From: CAVXFL01 sp963761015
GTDB lineage: Bacteria > Pseudomonadota > Alphaproteobacteria > Acetobacterales > Acetobacteraceae
Length of the DNA stretch: 64,000 nucleotides
Direction: 5' to 3'
NCBI GenBank assembly: GCA_963761015.1
Contig: CAVXFL010000017.1
Coordinates: 1 to 64,000 of the forward strand
Below the pieces are notes generated by a model. The model searched no databases. It was not told the DNA's origin and was given only the letters and a program-made list of their open reading frames with translations. Position numbers and translations under genes: made by a program. This document shows, in pieces, positions 18,287-28,362 of the stretch. Each line of letters starts with the position of its first letter. The stretch's first letter is position 1.

Positions 18287-19606
18287 TTGACGGTTACCTC
18301 GGGCCCAGACTGCGCCGAGAGGATCGCCGCCCTGACCACGCTCGCCTTCGCCGCCATTCTGCTCACCCTGGCCTCGGTGTTCGGCTTCCTGAACGAACGG
18401 CTGCTGCGCCTGCCCAGCACGGTCGGCCTGCTGGTGATCGCGCTCATTACCTCGCTGGTGCTGATCGGCCTCGGCCACTTCTTCGCCGGGCAGCAGGTGA
18501 GCCAATGGTCGAAGGAGCTGGTCGGTTCCGCCAATCTGCCGAGCACGCTCCTGAACGGCGCGCTCGCGTTTCTGCTGTTCGCCGGCAGCCTGCACGTCGA
18601 CCTCGGCCATCTCTGGAGCCGGAAGTGGACGGTGCTGGCGCTCGCCACCTTCGGCGTCGTGCTAGCCACCATGCTGTTCGGCGGCGGGGTGTGGCTGATC
18701 TTCCGCGCCGTCGGCGAACCGATCCCGCTGACCTGGTGCCTGGTGCTCGGCGCCATCCTCGCTCCCACCGATCCGGTGGCCGTGGTTGGCCTGATCCGCC
18801 GGGTCGGTCTGGCACCCGGCCTCGAAGCGACCATGGCCGGCGAGAGCCTGTTCAACGACGGGGTCGGCGTCGTCGTGTTCTCGATTCTGCTCGGCGTGGC
18901 GGTGGGCGGCACCGAGGCGTCGGTGAGCGCCGGGCTCAGGGAGTTCCTGCTGGAAGCGGGCGGCGGCGGGCTGTTGGGGCTGGCGACCGGCTATCTGGCG
19001 TTTGTCGCCATGCGCCGGATCGATAACTACAATCTCGAACTCACCATTTCGCTGGCGCTCAGCACCGGCACCTACAGCCTCGCGAACTGGCTCGGCATGT
19101 CGGGGCCGATCGCCGTGGTCGTCGCCGGCCTCATCACCGGCAATCAGGGCGCGCGCCTCGCCATGAGCGAGACGACGCGCCGGAATCTGATGACGTTCTG
19201 GTCGCTGATCGACGAGTTGCTGAACGCCGTGCTGTTCCTGCTGATCGGGTTCGAAATCCTGCAGATCGAGCTGAGCCCCGCCAACCTGGCCGCCGGCGCG
19301 ATCGCGATACCGCTGGCGCTCGCCGTCCGCGCGCTCAGCGTGTTCGTCCCGACCATTCTGCTGCACTTGCGCGCGCCAAACAAATTGGGTGCGTTCGCGC
19401 TGCTGACTTGGGGCGGGTTGCGCGGCGGCATCTCGGTGGCGCTCGCGCTGACCCTGCCGCGGACCGGTCTGCGCGAGTCGCTGCTGACGGTGTGCTACAC
19501 GATCGTGGTGTTCACGATCGTGGTGCAGGGCACCACCATGCCGTACGTGATTCGCCTCTTCTACGGCCGCGAACTGCGCCGCGCCGAGCCACATGGCGGC
19601 CCGTGA
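18287..19606 (+). CDS. CPA1-family Na+/H+ antiporter
   Basis: Membrane exchanger of 439 residues with 11-12 hydrophobic helices. The CPA1 ion-site motif GESLFNDGVGVVVFSILLG lies near residue 185, preceded by the conserved APTDPVAVVGLIRR. The C-terminal half has LTWGGLRGGISVALALTLP, also a CPA1 hallmark. It exports Na+ in exchange for H+ and takes part in pH and salt homeostasis. The predicted start is TTG at 18287, 27 bases after pdxJ, and is not strongly supported by a ribosome-binding site. It may be the last gene of the pdx transcript. Confidence 0.9.
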   Translation: MTVTSGPDCAERIAALTTLAFAAILLTLASVFGFLNERLLRLPSTVGLLVIALITSLVLIGLGHFFAGQQVSQWSKELVGSANLPSTLLNGALAFLLFAGSLHVDLGHLWSRKWTVLALATFGVVLATMLFGGGVWLIFRAVGEPIPLTWCLVLGAILAPTDPVAVVGLIRRVGLAPGLEATMAGESLFNDGVGVVVFSILLGVAVGGTEASVSAGLREFLLEAGGGGLLGLATGYLAFVAMRRIDNYNLELTISLALSTGTYSLANWLGMSGPIAVVVAGLITGNQGARLAMSETTRRNLMTFWSLIDELLNAVLFLLIGFEILQIELSPANLAAGAIAIPLALAVRALSVFVPTILLHLRAPNKLGAFALLTWGGLRGGISVALALTLPRTGLRESLLTVCYTIVVFTIVVQGTTMPYVIRLFYGRELRRAEPHGGP

Positions 19607-19643
19607 TCGTGAAGTCGCTCCGGGGGCGAACCGGCCGGACAGC

Positions 19644-20558
19644 CTATCCGACGCGGGGATGCGCGCGGCGCCAGACGTCCAGCAGCCGCGCGGTGTCCAC
19701 GCTGGTATAGCGTTGCGTGGTCGAGAGGCTGGCGTGGCCGAGCAGTTCCTGGATGGCGCGCAGGTCGGCGCCGCCGCCCAGCAGATGTGTTGCGAACGAA
19801 TGCCGGAGCGCGTGCGGCGTCGCGTGTTCCGGCAATCCGTTCTGGCGGCGAAAGTGGCGGAGCGTGCGCTGCGCCACCCCCGGATCCAGCCGCTTGCCGC
19901 GCGCGCCCACGAACAGCGGCGCGTCGCGCTCCGGCCTCGGGTGCAGACGTAGCCAAGCGGCGATGGCCTCGCGCACGGCCGGCAGCACCGGCACGATTCG
20001 CTGCTTACCGCCCTTGCCCAGCACGCGGAGCATCACCTCGGACCCCGGCAGCGGCGCGGCCGCGACGCTCAACCCCAGCGCCTCGGAAATGCGCAGCCCG
20101 CAGCCGTACAGCAGGGTGAACAGCGCCGTGTCGCGCGCCTGAATTGCCGCGCCGTCCGAGATCTCGCCGATATCGCCGGCCACGCTCAGCGCCTGATCGG
20201 CGGCGAGCGCGCGGGGGATCGGCGGCTTCATGCGTGGCGCGGCGAGCAGGCCGACGCGCGGATTGCCGACGCCGTGACGCCGCGCCAGGAAGCGGAAGAA
20301 GCTTTTCACCGCCGAAAGGTGCCGGCCGCGCGTGGCGTTGCCCGCGCCCTCGGCGGCTTCGGCGGCGAGCCACGCGCGCAGGTCGGCGATCGTGAGCGCC
20401 GCCAGGTCGGACAGATGCGGTTCGCGCCCGAGATGCGGTGTGAGGAAGCCGAGAAACCCGGCCACGTCGCTGCCATAGGCCTCGACGGTCAGGGCGGCGG
20501 CGCGGCGTTCCTGGGCCAGCCAGTCCAGCCAGGCCTGCCGCGCCTCCTCGGCGGTCAT
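19644..20558 (-). CDS. xerC: Tyrosine recombinase XerC
   Basis: Site-specific recombinase that resolves chromosome dimers at dif, 304 residues. The N-terminal SAM-like core-binding domain (about 1-90) is followed by the catalytic domain. The active-site residues can be read: Arg in GCGLRISEAL, Lys in GKGGKQR, His-x-x-Arg in HALRHSFATHLL, His in LGHASLSTTQ and the nucleophile Tyr in TQRYTSVDT. The close upstream DUF484 gene is the usual xerC neighbour, so this is the housekeeping recombinase and not a phage integrase. Confidence 0.94.
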   Translation of the reverse strand: MTAEEARQAWLDWLAQERRAAALTVEAYGSDVAGFLGFLTPHLGREPHLSDLAALTIADLRAWLAAEAAEGAGNATRGRHLSAVKSFFRFLARRHGVGNPRVGLLAAPRMKPPIPRALAADQALSVAGDIGEISDGAAIQARDTALFTLLYGCGLRISEALGLSVAAAPLPGSEVMLRVLGKGGKQRIVPVLPAVREAIAAWLRLHPRPERDAPLFVGARGKRLDPGVAQRTLRHFRRQNGLPEHATPHALRHSFATHLLGGGADLRAIQELLGHASLSTTQRYTSVDTARLLDVWRRAHPRVG

Positions 20559-20568
20559 TCGCGCGCCG

Positions 20569-21210
20569 TCACCGCTCCAGGGCCGCGGCGACCGCGCGCC
20601 CGAGGAAGGCCAGCGCGCCGGCGCCGTGGCCGGGTTCGAGCGCGGTCCGGTCGCGCGCCGCGAGCGCGAGCAGCGCCGGCGGGTTCTCGCCCGGCACCCG
20701 CACCAGCGCGTCGTAGCGGGCGAGCGGCGCCGCCTCGGCGTGCAGCAGCGCCGTTCCGCCGGGCATGTCGCGGAACACCACGTCGCGGCCGCCGAGCAGC
20801 GCCGCCACCGTGCCAGCCGGCAGCCCGCGTACCCGCCGATGCGCGCCCTCCATGCATAGCGCCGCGGCGTCGATGGCGAGCAGCGCTGGAAAATCGGCGG
20901 CCACGCACTCGGCCGGATCGGGCGCGCGCATCAGCGCCAGCACCGCCTCGTAGACCCGCGCCGCCAAGCCGGCCGCCGCGCGGCCGGCGGCGAGTACGCC
21001 GTGCGCCTGTTCCGTCATGGTCGCCGCCCGCGCGCGGGCTTCCCGCACCATGGCGGCCATGTGGTCGGCCAGCAACTCGCCGTGGACGCGCACCGGCGGC
21101 GCGAGCAGCAGATAGAGGTCCGGATGTTCGGCGAGCCAAGTCGGGTTCTGCCGCAGGAACGCCGCCACCAACTCGGCGCTGGCCGGGTTAGCCTCGCGAG
21201 CCGCCGACAT
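20569..21210 (-). CDS. DUF484 family protein
   Basis: About 213 residues from the ATG at 21210 (MSAAREANPASAELVAAFLR). The family start ELVAAFLRQNPTWLAEHPDL is clear, followed by a helix-rich linker and a GAF-like C-terminal domain (AALCMEGAHRRVRG; AALLGGRDVVFRD; GALAFLGRAVAAAL). Function is unknown, but the family sits conservatively next to xerC, here 10 bases upstream of it. An in-frame ATG further upstream (21309) would add 33 unusual residues and is not preferred. Confidence 0.85.
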   Translation of the reverse strand: MSAAREANPASAELVAAFLRQNPTWLAEHPDLYLLLAPPVRVHGELLADHMAAMVREARARAATMTEQAHGVLAAGRAAAGLAARVYEAVLALMRAPDPAECVAADFPALLAIDAAALCMEGAHRRVRGLPAGTVAALLGGRDVVFRDMPGGTALLHAEAAPLARYDALVRVPGENPPALLALAARDRTALEPGHGAGALAFLGRAVAAALER

Positions 21211-21325
21211 GCTCAGCGAACCGCTCCGGCCGTCAGCGGCTCGGTCGGTCGGGACTTGGCGGGATCGGCTGGCATCGGCATTCGGTGGTCTCGGTCGGCA
21301 CGGTTGCACGGGGAGACGATACAGG

Positions 21326-23509
21326 ATGAGCGGCGGGGCACGGAAGCGGAGGGTTCCGGTGCTGCTGCCGTATCCGTTTCCCGGCCCGTTCGACTATCGC
21401 GTGCCGGACGGGATGGATGCCGAGCCCGGCGACGTGGTCATGGTGCCGCTCAACCGCCGGCGCGAGGTCGGGGTCGTCTGGGACGCGCCGGCCGATCCGC
21501 AAGAGGTCCCGGAGATCCGGTTGAAACCGATCGAGGCGCTGCTGGACGCGCCGCCGATGCGCCCCTCCATGCGCCGGTTCATCGACTGGGTGGCCGGGTA
21601 CACGTTGGCACCTGCCGGCCTCGTGCTGGCGATGGCGCTCAGGGTGAACGCGCTGCGCCCGGATTCGCCGCCGATCGGCTGGCGCCGAGCCGGGGTCGTG
21701 CCGGATGCACGCCTGACCGAGCCGCGGCGGCGGGTGCTGGAGGCGCTCGCGGCCGCCGAGCCGAGCGGCACGGCGGCGCTGATGCGCGCGGCCCGGGTCG
21801 GCGCCGGCGTGATTCGCGGCCTCGCTGCCGCCGGCTTTCTGATCCCGGCCGCGCTGCCGCCTCACCCCGCATTTCGCGCGCCCGATCCGGCGCGTCCCGG
21901 CCCACCTCTGGCGCCCGAGCAACAGCACGCCGCGGACCAACTCCGGCTCGCGGTGCGGGAACGGCGATTTTCAGTGACCTTGCTCGACGGCGTGACCGGC
22001 TCCGGGAAGACCGAGGTCTATCTGGAGGCGGTCGCGGCCTGCCTGGCGGAGCATCGCCAGGCGCTGGTGCTGCTGCCGGAAATCGCGCTCTCGGCGCAAT
22101 GGCTGGAGCGGTTCGAGGCGCGTTTCGGCGTCGCCCCCGCGGTCTGGCACTCCGAACTGTCCCCGCGCACGCGCCGGCTCACCTGGCGCGCGGTGGCGGA
22201 CGGCGGCGCCAAGGTGGTGGTCGGGGCGCGCTCGGCGCTGTTCCTGCCGTTCACCGATCTCGGGCTGGTGGTGATCGACGAGGAGCACGAGACGGCGTTC
22301 AAGCAGGAGGACGGCGTCGTCTATCACGCCCGTGACATGGCGATCGTGCGCGCGCGCTTCGCCGAGGCCCCCGCCGTCCTGGTATCGGCCACGCCCAGCC
22401 TGGAAACCGTGGTGAACGTGAAGGCCGGCCGCTATCGGCACGTCACGCTGTCCGCCCGGCACGGCGGCGCCAGCCTGCCGGAGATCGCCGCCGTCGACAT
22501 GCGGAGGACCCCGCCGGGGCGCGGCCACTTCCTCTCGCCGCCGCTACGCGACGCCATCGCCGCCACGCTCGATCGCGGCGAGCAGGCGATGCTGTTCCTG
22601 AACCGGCGCGGCTATGCGCCGCTGACGCTCTGCCGTGCCTGCGGGCATCGCATGCAGTGCCCGAACTGCACCGCCTGGCTGGTCGAGCATCGCAATCGCG
22701 AGTTGCTGCAATGCCACCATTGCGGCCACGCCGAGCCGATCCCGCCCGCCTGCCCGGCTTGCGGCGCGGAGCACACGCTGGTGCCGGTCGGCCCGGGGGT
22801 GGAGCGCATCACCGAGGAAGTCGCCGAGGCATTTCCGCACGCGCGCCGCCTGGTCATGGCGAGCGACACCCTGCCGGGGCCGGCCGCCGCGGCCGAGGCG
22901 GCGCGGGCCATCGCCGCGCGCGAGGTCGACCTGATCATCGGCACGCAGATCGTCGCCAAGGGCTGGCACTTCCCGCATTTGACCCTGGTCGGGGTGGTCG
23001 ACGCGGATTTGGGGCTCGGCGGCGGCGATCTGCGCGCCTCGGAGCACACCGTGCAGCTACTGCATCAGGTGGCCGGCCGCGCCGGACGGGCGGAAGCGCC
23101 GGGGCGGGTGCTGTTGCAGACCTACACCCCGGAGCATCCGGTCATGCAGGCGCTCGTCGCGGGGGATTTCGCGGCGTTCATGGAACGCGAGGCCGCCAGC
23201 CGCCAACCGGGCCACTGGCCGCCCTTCGGACGCCTGGCCGCGCTGATCGTCAGCGCCGAGTCGGCCGAGGCGGCCGACGCCACCGCCCGCGACCTCGGCC
23301 ACGCCGCCCCGCACGGGTCCGGCATCGCCGTGCTCGGCCCGGCCCCCGCGCCGCTCGCCGTCCTGCGCGGCCGCCATCGCCGGCGGCTGCTGCTGAAGAC
23401 GCGGCGCGACATCGCGGTGCAGCCGCTGCTGCGGCGCTGGCTCGACCAGGTCCCGGTGCCGCGCAACGTGCGCGTGGACGTGGACGTGGACCCGGTCTCG
23501 TTTCTCTGA
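21326..23509 (+). CDS. priA: Primosomal replication protein N' (PriA helicase)
   Basis: Restarts stalled replication forks by 3'-5' unwinding and loading of the primosome. It has 727 residues from ATG 21326. Domain order is an N-terminal 3'BD (VPVLLPYPFPGPFDYRVPDG), Walker A GVTGSGKTEVYLEA near residue 222, DEEH box VIDEEHETAFKQEDG near 318, the zinc-binding region with C-x2-C pairs (CRACGHRMQCPNC, CHHCGHAEP, CPACG), and helicase motifs V/VI (GTQIVAKGWHFPHLT; LLHQVAGRAGRA). All are intact. Transcribed divergently from the DUF484 gene, with about 115 bases between starts. Confidence 0.96.
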   Translation: MSGGARKRRVPVLLPYPFPGPFDYRVPDGMDAEPGDVVMVPLNRRREVGVVWDAPADPQEVPEIRLKPIEALLDAPPMRPSMRRFIDWVAGYTLAPAGLVLAMALRVNALRPDSPPIGWRRAGVVPDARLTEPRRRVLEALAAAEPSGTAALMRAARVGAGVIRGLAAAGFLIPAALPPHPAFRAPDPARPGPPLAPEQQHAADQLRLAVRERRFSVTLLDGVTGSGKTEVYLEAVAACLAEHRQALVLLPEIALSAQWLERFEARFGVAPAVWHSELSPRTRRLTWRAVADGGAKVVVGARSALFLPFTDLGLVVIDEEHETAFKQEDGVVYHARDMAIVRARFAEAPAVLVSATPSLETVVNVKAGRYRHVTLSARHGGASLPEIAAVDMRRTPPGRGHFLSPPLRDAIAATLDRGEQAMLFLNRRGYAPLTLCRACGHRMQCPNCTAWLVEHRNRELLQCHHCGHAEPIPPACPACGAEHTLVPVGPGVERITEEVAEAFPHARRLVMASDTLPGPAAAAEAARAIAAREVDLIIGTQIVAKGWHFPHLTLVGVVDADLGLGGGDLRASEHTVQLLHQVAGRAGRAEAPGRVLLQTYTPEHPVMQALVAGDFAAFMEREAASRQPGHWPPFGRLAALIVSAESAEAADATARDLGHAAPHGSGIAVLGPAPAPLAVLRGRHRRRLLLKTRRDIAVQPLLRRWLDQVPVPRNVRVDVDVDPVSFL

Positions 23510-23568
23510 GCCGGGCCGGCATTTCTCCGGGCGCGGCCGGTTTGGAATGGAGGGTAACGCGACCCTGA

Positions 23569-25215
23569 CTAAGCTGCCCCACCCCGCGCCGCCTCACGAA
23601 GCGCGAACTTCTGGATCTTCCCCGTCGAGGTCTTCGGCAGCGGGCCGAAGGTGACGTGGCGCGGCACCTTGTAGCGGGCCAGGTTGGCGCGGCACCAGTC
23701 GATCAGGTCGACCGCGCTCACCCGCCCGACCGCGTCCTCCTTCAAGGTGACGAAGGCGTGCGGCACCTCGCCCCATCGCTCGTCCGGCCGCGCCACCACC
23801 GCCGCCTCGACCACGTCGGGGTGGCGATACAGCACCGCCTCGATCTCCAGCGAGCTGATGTTCTCGCCGCCCGAGATGATGATGTCCTTGGAGCGGTCCT
23901 TCACCTCGGCGTAGCCGTCCGGGTGCAGCACGGCGAGGTCGCCGGAGTGGAACCAGCCGCCGGCGAACGCGGCGTCGCTGGCGACGCGGTTCTTCAGGTA
24001 GCCCTTCATTACCGTGTTGCCGCGCAGCATCAGCTCGCCCAAGGTGGCGCCGTCCGCCGGCACCGGCTGCATGGTCTCGGGGCTCGCCACCGTCATGTCC
24101 TGCACCATCCGATGTGGCACGCCCTGGCGCGAGAGGAAGGCGGCGCGCGCCTCCAGGGGCAAGTCCGCCAGGCCCGGCTGCCAGGCGCAGACGGTCGCCG
24201 GCCCATAGGTTTCGGTCAGGCCGTAGAGGTGATGCACCTCGAACCCGAGCGCCTCCATGCGCCCGATCACCGCGGCGGGCGGCGCCGCGCCACCCGTGAT
24301 GACGTGCACGCGCTGCTCGAAGCGTCGACGCAAATCCGCCGGGGCGTGAATCAGCATGGTCAGCACCACCGGCGCGGCGCACATGTGGGTCACCCCGTGC
24401 TCGGCAATCATCGGATAGATCAGTGCGGGATCGACCCGGCGCAGGCACACATGCGTGCCGCCGGCCAAGGTCACCGCCCAGGTGAAGGTCCAGCCGTTGC
24501 AGTGGAACATCGGCAGGGTCCAGAGGTAGACCGAGCCCGGGTTCAGCAGGAATTCCAGCGCGAGGCCGGTCGCGTTCAGGTAGGCGCCGCGATGGTGCGC
24601 CACCACGCCCTTCGGGTCGGCCGTGGTGCCGGAGGTATAGCCGAGCGAAATCGCCTGCCACTCGTCCTCGGGCAGGCGGACCGGGTGATCCGGGTCGCCG
24701 CCCTCGAGAAACGTCTCGTAGTCCGCACGCCCGAGCAGGGGGCCGGTTTCGCCCGCATCGGTCGCCACCGGATCGTCGATGTCGATCACCAGCGGCTTGG
24801 TTTCGAGCTGGCCGAGCGCGGCGCCGATGACGTGGTTCAGCGCGCGATCGGCGATCAGCACCTTGGCCTCCGAATGGCGCAGGATGAAGGCGATCGTGGC
24901 GGCATCCAGCCTCGTGTTGATCGGGCAGAGCACGCCGCCCGTCATCGGCACGCCGTAATGCGCCTCCAGCAGTTCCGGCACGTTCGGGGCCATGACGGCG
25001 ACCGTATCGCCGACGCCCACGCCGACCCGCGCCAGCGCCGAGGCGAGCCGGCGGCTGCGCGCCAGCATCTCGGCGTAGGTGAACCGCCGGGGACCGTGGA
25101 TCACGGCGGTGCGGGAGGGCCAGACTCGCGCGCTCCGCAGCAGGAAGGAAATCGGCGAGAGCGGCACGTAATTGGCCGCATTGCGCTCCAGGTCGCGATC
25201 GTACATGGACGCCAT
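23569..25215 (-). CDS. Acyl-CoA synthetase (AMP-forming), medium/long-chain type
   Basis: ANL-superfamily enzyme of 548 residues that activates a carboxylic acid with ATP and CoA. The P-loop motif reads YTSGTTADPKGVV, with Ala where Gly is usual. Later come LYGLTETYGP, the A7/A8 region WFHSGDLAVLHPDGYAEVKD followed by RSKDIIISGGENIS, and the catalytic Lys in KTSTGKIQKFALRE. It closely resembles AlkK/FadD-like fatty acid CoA ligases. The start MASMYDRDLERNAANYVPLS fits. It converges with priA and is divergent from the hydrolase-like gene. The fatty acid chain length cannot be decided. Confidence 0.88.
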   Translation of the reverse strand: MASMYDRDLERNAANYVPLSPISFLLRSARVWPSRTAVIHGPRRFTYAEMLARSRRLASALARVGVGVGDTVAVMAPNVPELLEAHYGVPMTGGVLCPINTRLDAATIAFILRHSEAKVLIADRALNHVIGAALGQLETKPLVIDIDDPVATDAGETGPLLGRADYETFLEGGDPDHPVRLPEDEWQAISLGYTSGTTADPKGVVAHHRGAYLNATGLALEFLLNPGSVYLWTLPMFHCNGWTFTWAVTLAGGTHVCLRRVDPALIYPMIAEHGVTHMCAAPVVLTMLIHAPADLRRRFEQRVHVITGGAAPPAAVIGRMEALGFEVHHLYGLTETYGPATVCAWQPGLADLPLEARAAFLSRQGVPHRMVQDMTVASPETMQPVPADGATLGELMLRGNTVMKGYLKNRVASDAAFAGGWFHSGDLAVLHPDGYAEVKDRSKDIIISGGENISSLEIEAVLYRHPDVVEAAVVARPDERWGEVPHAFVTLKEDAVGRVSAVDLIDWCRANLARYKVPRHVTFGPLPKTSTGKIQKFALREAARGGAA

Positions 25216-25291
25216 GCGCGCCTCCTGCCGGTTGGCCTACGGCGATTTTTACCCCATACCGCCGGCGTTACACAGAGCGCAGAACTCGCCG

Positions 25292-27338
25292 ATGAACGCA
25301 CGAGGCAGGACCGGTCGGCTACGAACCCTGATTGCCGGGCTGGCGCTCCTGGCCGCCGTGCCAGCCGAGGCGCGGATCACGCGCCTGGACATAACGCATA
25401 CCGAAGCCGCTTTCGGCGGCGTTTCGTTTGGCGCCATCGGCCGTTTCGAGCTGCTGACCGGCACGGCCTACGGCGAAGTCGATCCGCGCGATCCGCACAA
25501 CGCCATCATCCAGGACATCGCGCTCGCGCCACACGACGCGACCGGCAAGGTCGCGTATTCCATGGACATCGCCATCCTGAAACCCGCCCAGATGGCGCGC
25601 GGCAACGGCACGATGCTCTACGACGTCGTCAATCGCGGCAACCCAGTCGCGCTGCACATGTTCAACATCGGCGCAACCGGAAGCAACGATGCCGCGGGAG
25701 CCGGCGACGGGTTCCTGCAGCGCCACGGCTTCACCGTCGTATGGAGCGGCTGGCAGGGCAATCTGCTGCCCGGCACGATCCGGCTGAACGCGCCCGTGGC
25801 GCACGCGCCGGATGGCGGCAGCATCACCGGCCGCGTGCGCAAGGAATACGAACTGTTCGCGCCAGGAAGCACGCTCGGGCTCGGCGATACCGATCTCGGC
25901 CGCGGCGTTCCCTACGAATCGGTCGGCACCGACAATGCGGGCGATCTTCTCACCGTCCAGGTGCGGCAGAGCGATGCGCCGGTAACGGTGCCCACCACCG
26001 ATTGGGCGCTCGCCGATTGCGCGCGCAAGCCGTTTCCGGGTGTTCCGAGCACGACGCATCTCTGCCTGAAGGGTGGGTTCGACACCAATCACATCTATCA
26101 GCTGATCTACACGGCGAAGAACCCGATTGTGCTCGGCCTCGGCCTCGCTGCCACGCGCGATCTTGTTGCCTTTCTTCGCCATGCCGAGAAGGACGATGCC
26201 GGCCACGCCAATCCGCTGGCCGGCGGCGTGCGCTGGACATTGGCGCACGGCACCTCGCAAAGCGGGCGCTATCTGCGCAGTTTCCTGCATCTCGGCTTCA
26301 ACGAGGACGAAAGCGGGCGCACCGTGTTCGACGGCATGAACGTGCACGTCGCCTCCGCCCGCAACGAGGTGAACCAGCGCTTCGGCCAGCCGGGCACGGA
26401 TTCGCTCGAGCACGCGGATCACCTAGCGCCGATGCAGGACGCGCCGTTCACCTGGGGCGTGCGGCACGATCCGGTCGCCGGCATCACCGACGGCATTCTG
26501 TCGCGCTGCCAGGACGACGCGGACCTGCCCGGAAATCGTCCAGACCGTCAGCTCCAACGAATACTGGAACCAGCGCATGTCGCTGGACACCACGGACGGC
26601 GCGGATCACGACGTGGCGTTGCCGGCGAACGTGCATCTCTATCACTTCGCGTCCACCCAGCACGCGCCGGGCTTGCCGGCGTTCTTGTGCCAGCAGCGCG
26701 GCAATCCGAACCGCTACACGGAAGCCATGCGCGCGCTGCTGTTGCGGCTGCGGGATCTGGTGGCACGCGGCAAGCCGGCGCCGGCGAGCCGGTATCCGCG
26801 CATCGCCGACGGCACCTTGGTGCCGCCGGACCGGGCCTCGACCGGGTTTCCCGACATACCCGGCCTCGCCTACACCGGGCTGGTCAACAATTTGCCGATC
26901 GAATATCGCGGCCCGCGCTTCGATCCCGCGCTGGAATCCGGCATTTTGCGCGAGCCGCCGGTTGCCGAAGGCCCGCCGCGCTATTTGGTGCGCGTGCCGA
27001 AGGTGGATTCCGACGGCAACGAGATCGCCGGCATCCGATCGGTGACATTGCGTGTACCGCTCGGCACCTACACCGGATGGAATCTGCGTCGGGGAGGTTA
27101 TGCGGCGGGCGAGCTTTGTTATCTCGTCGGCAGCTTCGTCCCGTTCGCGCGGACGCGCGCCGAACGCGAAGCCGCGCACGATCCACGCCCGTCGCTCGAG
27201 GAACGCTACGGATCGCACGCGCGCTACGTGGCGGCGGTGAAGAAGGCCGCAGCCGAGCAGGTTTCGGCAGGCTTTTTGCTGCCCGACGATGCAACTCGTC
27301 TGGTCATGCAGGCCCGAACGAGCGACGTTCTGAACTAG
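25292..27338 (+). CDS. Exported alpha/beta-hydrolase-like protein (Abhydrolase_10 type), frameshifted
   Basis: About 681 residues once repaired. It has a signal peptide (RTLIAGLALLAAVPAEA) and then the large domain seen in alpha/beta hydrolase domain-containing proteins. Landmarks are GTMLYDVVNRGN, VVWSGWQGN, and the nucleophile-elbow-like HGTSQSGRYLRSFLHLGFNE. The frame changes at 26521-26522: removing one G after GACGACGC restores a CPEIVQTVSSNEYWNQRM-type continuation, which runs directly into the second frame ending at 27338. Both halves are otherwise open, so the shift is likely an assembly error. The substrate is unknown; an esterase-like periplasmic role is inferred. Confidence 0.78.
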
Positions 27339-27398
27339 CAACCTGACCTGTCGTGCGCCGGATGCGGCCGTCATTCCCGGCCGAGGCAGCAAACCACC

Positions 27399-28355
27399 CT
27401 ATCCCGCCAGCTTGCCGACATCGGCCGTCGCGATCCGTCGGGCGTGCGCGTAGAGCGAGGCCACGGCGCAGCTTGCCATGCGGGTGCGCACGTTGTCCGC
27501 GCGGCTGGTCAGGATGATCGGCACGCGCGCGCCGAGCACGATCCCCGCCGCGTCCGCGTTGGCCAGGAAGGTCAGCTCCTTCGCCAGCATGTTGCCGGAT
27601 TCGAGATCCGGCACCAGCAGGATATCGGCGTCGCCGGCCACGGCGGAGCGGATGTGCTTGGTCTTCGCCGCCGCGGGGCTGATGGCGTTGTCGAGCGCGA
27701 GCGGACCGTCCAGCAACGCGCCGGTGATCTGCCCGCGCTCGGCCATCTTGCACAGCGCCGCGGCGTCGATCGTCGATGGGATCTTGGCGTTCACGGTCTC
27801 CACGGCCGATAGAATCGCCACCTTGGGCAACTGAATGCCGAGTGCGTGCGCCAGTTCGATCGCGTTCTGCGCGATGTCGACCTTCTCGTCGAGCGTGGGA
27901 AAGATGTTCACCGCCGCGTCGGTGATGAACAGCGGCTTGTGATAGCTCGGCACGTCCATGATGAAGACATGGCTGATGCGCCGGGCGGTGCGGATGCCGG
28001 TCTCCTTGTTCACCACCTCGCCCATCAGTTCGTCGGTGTGCAGGCTGCCCTTCATCAGCGCGTCCGCCTCGCCGGCGCGCACCAGCCGCACCGCCTCGGC
28101 CGCCGCGGCGTGGCTGTGCGGCTGATCCACTAGGCGGAGCGCGCCGAGATCCAAGCGCAGCGAGGCAGCCACGCCGCGAATGCGCGAAGCCGGCCCGACC
28201 AGAATCGGCCGGATGATCCCGGCCTCGGCCGCCTCGATCGCGGCGCTGAGCGAGAACTCGTCGCACGGATGCGCGACCGCCGTGCGCAGCGGCGGCAACC
28301 CGCGGCAGGCCTCGATCAGCGCCTCGTATTTCGCGTGCTTGCGGGGTTCGTCCAT
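27399..28355 (-). CDS. Phosphate acetyl/butyryltransferase-like enzyme
   Basis: PTA_PTB family protein of about 318 residues. It catalyses acyl-CoA plus phosphate to acyl phosphate plus CoA, or a related reaction. Visible family parts are EAGIIRPILVGPASRIRGVA, GEADALMKGSLHTDELM, the central FITDAAVNIFPTLDEKV, and ADILLVPDLESGNMLAKELT with GIVLGARVPIILTSRADN in the C-terminal half. The ATG at 28355 is preferred because GAGG sits just upstream; an in-frame ATG at 28373 would overlap the tauE-like stop. No acetate kinase is seen nearby. Some homologues are joined to an enoyl-CoA hydratase domain; this one is not. Confidence 0.85.
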   Translation of the reverse strand: MDEPRKHAKYEALIEACRGLPPLRTAVAHPCDEFSLSAAIEAAEAGIIRPILVGPASRIRGVAASLRLDLGALRLVDQPHSHAAAAEAVRLVRAGEADALMKGSLHTDELMGEVVNKETGIRTARRISHVFIMDVPSYHKPLFITDAAVNIFPTLDEKVDIAQNAIELAHALGIQLPKVAILSAVETVNAKIPSTIDAAALCKMAERGQITGALLDGPLALDNAISPAAAKTKHIRSAVAGDADILLVPDLESGNMLAKELTFLANADAAGIVLGARVPIILTSRADNVRTRMASCAVASLYAHARRIATADVGKLAG

Positions 28356-28362
28356 CACGGCC

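Noticed and set aside
19644..20558. Phage or island integrase
   Set aside because: The recombinase has XerC length and motifs and sits beside DUF484; no att-like repeats, tRNA gene or phage genes are present.
23656..27045. 1129-codon plus-strand open frame opposite the acyl-CoA synthetase gene
   Set aside because: It is antisense to a clear gene, has no family motifs, is rich in Arg, His and Ala as GC-rich shadow frames are, and runs into the hydrolase-like gene out of frame.
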